Source of the DNA: JADLGL01 sp964611195
Lineage (GTDB): Bacteria > Pseudomonadota > Alphaproteobacteria > Rhizobiales > Kaistiaceae
Assembly (NCBI GenBank): GCA_964611195.1
Contig: CAZSXA010000086.1
Location: 1 to 9,411 of the forward strand
DNA: 9,411 nt
Reading direction: 5' to 3'
Part shown: piece after piece, positions 6,601 to 9,411 of the stretch
How the letters are laid out: each line of letters opens with the position of its first letter
Numbering within the stretch: position 1 is the first letter of the stretch
Notes under the pieces: generated by a model
Seen by the model: only the letters and a program-made list of their open reading frames with translations
What the model was told of the DNA's origin: nothing
The model's database searches: none
Translations under genes and position numbers: made by a program

Positions 6601-7221
6601 GGGATCCGTCAGGGCGTCTTCAACTTCTTCGGAGCGGAGGCCTTCGACCTTGTCATCCGGCTTGCCGACGAAGGCGATGCGATGAGCGAGGAAGAGCTTC
6701 GCAGCGCATTCACGGACTTCCTCGATGCCGGGACCCTGGCGTTCGGCGATGACGACATCGCCTTCGATCTCGCAGCGGGCATTCTGACGCCGCAGCCGAT
6801 CCGCAAGGAGGTCGACGATGTGCGGCTTATTATTCGCGCGCCGATCGACCTGACGCAGCTGACCCTCGATGCGTCCGTGGAGATGATCCTCTTTGACAGC
6901 CGCAGTCTCGAAGACGGCCCGCAGCCGCGCGTCTTCGTCACCTTTGCGGGTCCGATTGCCTCGCCGGACCGCGCCGTCAACGTTGCCCCGCTCGCAGGCT
7001 ATCTAAGCCTTCGCCGTCTTCGTGAAACCAACCAGTTGCAGGCCGAGGTTCTGGAGCGCGAGCGGTTCATCCGCATTCTCGAATGGACGCAGGCGAATTT
7101 CGGGGCAGGGCTCGAAGCGCCTGGCCTCGACGTGGATGCTCCGCCTCCGGCCGATGCGGGTGATCCACCTGCGCCCGCCGACGATAACGCCGATCCGCCA
7201 TTGCTGGTGCCGCCGGGCTAG
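3655..7221 (+). CDS. AsmA-family inner-membrane-anchored periplasmic protein
   Basis: A 1188-residue envelope protein if read from CTG 3655. AsmA-like proteins are anchored in the inner membrane, project into the periplasm, and are implicated in phospholipid transport to or homeostasis of the outer membrane. Seen: an N-terminal anchor (about residues 4-27, LYLIIGGFIVLVLLAGF and onward), then the family start VIDWNSFRSTFESRAEAVIGQPVRI with its VTLRDVEVGD and RIERFDMVLDLLPLLSG segments; a long middle of beta-rich repeats; and an AsmA C-terminal region from about residue 965 (STLSGTGTIGIRQGVFNFFG) to 1080. Near the end is a charged helix (LSLRRLRETNQLQAEVLERE), then a disordered Pro/Ala/Asp-rich tail. 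The only two cysteines are Cys187 and Cys193. ATG 3650 is out of frame and GTG 3697 would cut the anchor, so CTG with the strong Shine-Dalgarno is preferred. It runs divergently from the P450 cassette and ends interlocked with the RHH gene. Confidence 0.92.
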   Translation: MSRLYLIIGGFIVLVLLAGFVAPLVIDWNSFRSTFESRAEAVIGQPVRIVGDIDVSLLPTTRVTLRDVEVGDIEGEPMARIERFDMVLDLLPLLSGQYEVREMTVDRPRVVATVDDTGRLDWMLRPEGVSAVDPEDVSLAGVTITDGSLRFFDARTGGAFELSQINTNLFEAGALTGPWRVEGTLVCRADRVCGEALPATFSLASGRRSADGSLRLSAEVTPASADLAGTLTTEGVVRPEGDLLAYAGTFDFDRLALGGALPGEELSSAWTISGDFALDSETLMLTELSWASSDGLYAVTGAAALTLGGGAAFSAELTSRQIDLDRALAADAGGATELDEAVETLWERAKALLPPDLPGRFSLTIPSIIVADSVLQGVTAEIATDEDGWDIEAFSLRLPGQSELAFAGRITPGEEAGFNGSVRLASEQPALLAGWWIGPDASDTALQPFDLSGELAMTEGEARLANARVAIGGDQLNGVLEWRAAVDEASRAVVAVTAETESFAFDQIAALANLVAADQVGALEADYRVRLDAATLDVGGVGAADIVLEGTINPEELGLTQLTIGDLAGARIALDGNWAGFDGDARGTINATLAGDDLEGVVAVLDEFGLGGEVVDWLDRVAPALVPLDAEAVLTASVATGYAYNLALNGTAAGTTFSLEARSNAGPGGWAEADAVLSAEVEAEDVVVLARQAGIDAAALGMLRPATFDLTANGVPADGMTVTLQSTLAGVSVPANGTLTWAGAGTPAFEGTVEVIGDVAPLITLAGLTLPDPDAPAPVVLSADVGADETGIAVSLAPSSVAERSVSGLVRLAGANGERELTGTLNIEELDLGWLMTLPLGARPLPGGDGEPWSAETFTGRMLGGLDVELDLAAERLTVADELTIGNADIGVRLGGEESLLELRSGSLSTGIVTGEAVIEVDNGQALVDGQLFLADVPLDTLVWRRDGQPVAEGVVSLSAEFNALGRSPAALASTLSGTGTIGIRQGVFNFFGAEAFDLVIRLADEGDAMSEEELRSAFTDFLDAGTLAFGDDDIAFDLAAGILTPQPIRKEVDDVRLIIRAPIDLTQLTLDASVEMILFDSRSLEDGPQPRVFVTFAGPIASPDRAVNVAPLAGYLSLRRLRETNQLQAEVLERERFIRILEWTQANFGAGLEAPGLDVDAPPPADAGDPPAPADDNADPPLLVPPG

Positions 7222-7484
7222 GTGGGGCCAGCGGGCGCCCGGTACCAGTCGAGCGCAAACATCCGAAGCGCGGACGAGAGGTTAACGTCGGCCGGCCGCG
7301 ATTTGTCGACGCGTGCAATGAGCGCGGCAACCGATTCGCCCCGGCCGGCGGCGATCGCGACCAGCGCGTCCCAGAAGGCATCTTCGAGGGTTACCGACGT
7401 GCGGTGTCCGGCGACCGTCAGCGAGCGCTTGCGCGGCGGGGTCATCGGCGGCATGGGCGCCGACCCACTCCTGCCCGTCGTCAC
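7218..7484 (-). CDS. Ribbon-helix-helix domain protein (RHH_4 type)
   Basis: An 88-residue protein whose core matches the RHH_4 family: a strand KRSLTVAGHRTSVTLE (residues 19-34), helix A (DAFWDALVAIAAGRG, 35-49) and helix B (SVAALIARVDKSR, 51-63), ending NLSSALRMFALDWY (68-81). Such proteins probably dimerise and may bind DNA, but no target is known. The start is taken as GTG 7484, which overlaps the stop of the upstream microprotein gene as GTGA. Met11 (7454) and Met14 (7445) are closer to the conserved core and are alternatives. No Shine-Dalgarno is seen for any of them. It is the last gene of the sspB-fumC run. Its TAG stop and that of asmA interlock in the palindrome CTAG (7218-7221), so no intrinsic terminator lies between them. 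Confidence 0.85.
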   Translation of the reverse strand: MTTGRSGSAPMPPMTPPRKRSLTVAGHRTSVTLEDAFWDALVAIAAGRGESVAALIARVDKSRPADVNLSSALRMFALDWYRAPAGPT

Positions 7485-7603
7485 CGCCCGGTGAACATCA
7501 GCGCCGAGGCGACCAGCACGATGCCGAGGCCGACGCCAAGGGCCGGGTCGACCGCCACGCCGACGACCACCCCGACGAGGCCGGCCAGCAGGGTTCGGAT
7601 CAT
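7481..7603 (-). CDS. 40-residue hydrophobic membrane microprotein
   Basis: ATG 7603 to TGA 7481 encodes about 40 residues that are almost wholly hydrophobic. After MIRT, a first segment LLAGLVGVVVGVAV (5-18) meets a DPALG turn, then a second segment VGLGIVLVASALMF (24-37) and a short TGR end. This could form a helical hairpin or one long glycine-rich membrane helix; one positive charge lies at each end. GAGG four bases before the ATG is a plausible Shine-Dalgarno. The frame is open further upstream, but that part is a shadow of fumC. It lies 19 bases after the fumC stop and overlaps the RHH gene by four bases, so it is cotranscribed with both. I do not recognise the family. It is supported by position, ribosome site and composition, not homology. 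Confidence 0.65.
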   Translation of the reverse strand: MIRTLLAGLVGVVVGVAVDPALGVGLGIVLVASALMFTGR

Positions 7604-7622
7604 CACGCCTCGCGACACGGGT

Positions 7623-9044
7623 TCAGCTTCCTCGCTCGGGTTTGCTCTCCGGAGCCGGGCCCACCATGCCTTCCGGCCGGACCAGACGGTCGAAGTCCTC
7701 GCCCGAGATGCCGCCGCTGGCAAGGGCTTCCTCGCGGAGCGTGGTGCCATTGCGATGTGCCGAAAGCGCTATGGCGGCAGCCGCGTCGTAGCCGACAGCA
7801 GGCACGAGCGCCGTGACAAGCATCAGGGAGCGCTCGAGGTTGGCAGCTATGACGTCCTCGCGCGGTTGGATACCGACGACGCAGTTTCGGCTGAAGGAGC
7901 GCGTCGCGTCGGCGAGAAGCCGCGCCGACTGCAGCAGGTTGTAGGCGATCACCGGCGCGAAGGTGTTGAGCTCGAGATGCCCCTGGCTGCCGGCGAAGGC
8001 GACGGTGGCGTTGTTGCCGAACACCTGGGCGCAGACCTGGGTCAGCGCTTCCGCCTGGGTCGGATTGACCTTGCCGGGCATGATCGAGGAGCCCGGCTCG
8101 TTGGCGGGGAGGGCGAGTTCGCCGATGCCGGCGCGCGGGCCGGAGCCGAGAAGCCGGATATCGTTGGCGATCTTGAACAGTGAGACGGCGACCGCATTGA
8201 GCGCGCCGTGAGCGAAGACCGCCGCGTCTCGCGTCGCGATCGCCTCGAAGGCATTCGGCGCGGCCACGAAAGGGCGACCGGTGAACGCCGCGATGCGCGC
8301 GGCGATGGCTTCGCCGAAGCCCTCCGGCGTGCCGATGCCGGTACCGACGGCCGTGCCGCCCTGGGCAAGCTGGTGGAGGCCGGGCAGCGCCGTCTCGATC
8401 CGCTCGATGCCGGCGGCGACCTGGCGCGCATAGCCCGAGAACTCCTGCCCGAGCGTCAGCGGTGTCGCGTCCTGAAGGTGCGTCCGGCCGATCTTGACGA
8501 TCGTGGCCCAGGCGACGGCGCGGGCGTGCAGCGCGTCGCGGAGTTCCGCCAGTGCGGGAACCACGTCATCCGCGATCGCCTCGGCGGCGGCGATGTGTAT
8601 GGCGGAGGCATAAGTGTCGTTCGACGATTGGCAGCGATTGACGTCGTCATTGGGATGGACTGGCTGCTTCGAGCCGAGAACGCCGCCGAGCAGCTCGATC
8701 GCGCGGTTGGCGATGACCTCGTTGACATTCATGTTGGTCTGGGTGCCGGAGCCGGTTTGCCAGACGACGAGCGGAAAGTGGTCGTCGAGATCGCCGACGA
8801 TGATCTCATCCGCCGCCGCGATAATGGCGTCGGCCTTGGTAGCGTCGATCCGGCCGCTTTCCTTGTGAAGCTCTGCCGCGGCGCGTTTGATGATTGCGAG
8901 CGCCCTGATGATCGAAGGCGGCTGGCGCTCCTCGCCGATAGCGAAGTTCGCTCGCGAGCGTTCGGCCTGGGCGCCCCAATAGCGATCGGCCGGAACCTCG
9001 ACCGGTCCCAGGCTGTCCTTTTCGGTGCGCGTTGATGCGTTCAC
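7623..9044 (-). CDS. fumC: Class II fumarate hydratase (fumarase C)
   Basis: Reversible hydration of fumarate to L-malate in the TCA cycle, by a cytoplasmic homotetramer that needs no iron-sulfur cluster. The 473 residues match the usual 460-475. Seen: GSGTQTNMNVNEVIANR (98-114), HPNDDVNRCQSSND (130-143), GRTHLQDATPL (186-196, with catalytic-type His189), and the superfamily signature GSSIMPGKVNP (318-328), whose Ser319 corresponds to the catalytic serine of the mobile loop. The TMNVNE and SSND regions supply substrate-binding residues. This combination distinguishes it from aspartase, argininosuccinate lyase and adenylosuccinate lyase, although aspartase is the nearest alternative. The start is GTG 9044; the Shine-Dalgarno is weak (GGGGCGG). 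The 3' end carries a short polar tail after EGMVGP. It lies 58 bases downstream of sspB and upstream of the microprotein and RHH genes, all on one strand. Confidence 0.96.
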   Translation of the reverse strand: MNASTRTEKDSLGPVEVPADRYWGAQAERSRANFAIGEERQPPSIIRALAIIKRAAAELHKESGRIDATKADAIIAAADEIIVGDLDDHFPLVVWQTGSGTQTNMNVNEVIANRAIELLGGVLGSKQPVHPNDDVNRCQSSNDTYASAIHIAAAEAIADDVVPALAELRDALHARAVAWATIVKIGRTHLQDATPLTLGQEFSGYARQVAAGIERIETALPGLHQLAQGGTAVGTGIGTPEGFGEAIAARIAAFTGRPFVAAPNAFEAIATRDAAVFAHGALNAVAVSLFKIANDIRLLGSGPRAGIGELALPANEPGSSIMPGKVNPTQAEALTQVCAQVFGNNATVAFAGSQGHLELNTFAPVIAYNLLQSARLLADATRSFSRNCVVGIQPREDVIAANLERSLMLVTALVPAVGYDAAAAIALSAHRNGTTLREEALASGGISGEDFDRLVRPEGMVGPAPESKPERGS

Positions 9045-9102
9045 TTTGCGGCCGCCCCGTCACGCCGATCCGGCGGACCCGGGTCGTCGGGGCCGCAGCC
9101 GG

Positions 9103-9411
9103 TCAACTCTTCTTGCGAAACGCGTCGAGGCTGACAACCTCGGCTTCGCGGGCGCCGTCGGATTCTTCCTCCGAATCCTTGTCCCCGGCGCCGTCGTCGG
9201 AGGCGGCGGGCGCTTCGGATTGTTCCGCGGTCTTGGCGGGAACGACCTTCTCCTCGTCCGATTCGGCCGGCTTGTCCTCGTCGGCCGTCGGTGATTCGGG
9301 CTGCTCGACAGACGGTTCGAACTGCAACGCAAACTGGACCGAAGGATCGACGAACGCCTTGATGGCAGAGAAGGGAACGAGGAGCCGCTCGGGCACCCCG
9401 TTGAAGGAAAG
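9103..9411 (-). CDS. sspB: SspB-family ClpXP adaptor, C-terminal 102 residues (5' end outside the window)
   Basis: SspB binds ssrA-tagged and other substrates and delivers them to the ClpXP protease. The window holds the last part of the substrate-binding fold: LSFNGVPERLLVPF then SAIKAFVDPSVQFALQFE, matching alphaproteobacterial SspB. It is followed by a long disordered linker of about 60 residues rich in Glu, Asp, Ser, Pro and Ala. The protein ends VVSLDAFRKKS, the short conserved C-terminal peptide by which SspB-alpha proteins dock on ClpX. The frame is open through the window edge, so GTG 9396 is an internal valine and not the start. Gene order sspB-fumC is common in Hyphomicrobiales. No terminator is seen in the 58-base gap to fumC, so the two may be cotranscribed. 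Confidence 0.9.
   Translation of the reverse strand, partial: LSFNGVPERLLVPFSAIKAFVDPSVQFALQFEPSVEQPESPTADEDKPAESDEEKVVPAKTAEQSEAPAASDDGAGDKDSEEESDGAREAEVVSLDAFRKKS

Noticed and set aside
7404..8183. 259-codon plus-strand open frame over the fumC 3' end
   Set aside because: It is antisense to fumC and the small downstream genes, with no motif or start signal.
9076..9085. Palindrome GACCCGGGTC between sspB and fumC as a terminator
   Set aside because: It has no loop and no following T-run on either strand, so it does not resemble an intrinsic terminator.

Overview
The window looks like a chromosomal segment of a GC-rich alphaproteobacterium, most likely of the order Hyphomicrobiales (Rhizobiales). 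The reasons are high GC with long antisense shadow ORFs, an SspB-alpha type adaptor tail, a class II fumarase followed by an RHH_4-type ribbon-helix-helix gene, and a rhizobial-style AsmA protein. No species can be named from the sequence. Gene density is high. Every gap is under 200 bases, and no rRNA, tRNA, insertion sequence, CRISPR array or phage remnant was seen.

Layout. (1) 1-1196, minus: N-terminal part of a UvrD/PcrA superfamily 1 DNA helicase, cut by the window edge. A near-match to the alphaproteobacterial LexA box overlaps its probable promoter. (2) 3479-1275, minus: a tight three-gene cassette of a short, divergent cytochrome P450, a free-standing acyl carrier protein and an alpha/beta hydrolase. 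The stop and start codons of the first two genes share a base, and the second and third genes overlap by 20 bases. (3) 3480-3654: a divergent intergenic region. (4) 3655-7221, plus: a large AsmA-family envelope protein whose best-supported start is the rare codon CTG. (5) 9411-7218, minus: the 3' end of sspB, then fumC, a 40-residue membrane microprotein and a ribbon-helix-helix gene. The last gene meets asmA tail to tail, with the two stop codons interlocked in one CTAG.

How they work together. The uvrD, asmA, sspB and fumC genes are housekeeping functions: DNA repair, envelope lipid homeostasis, ClpXP substrate delivery and the TCA cycle. The P450-ACP-hydrolase set is the accessory-looking element. 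Its architecture suggests that an acyl chain bound to the dedicated carrier protein is modified by the P450 and released or edited by the hydrolase, but no adenylating or ketosynthase enzyme and no redox partner is present here. The P450 lacks the ExxR motif and the I-helix threonine, so its chemistry may be unusual or lost. This cassette is the best candidate for something undescribed.
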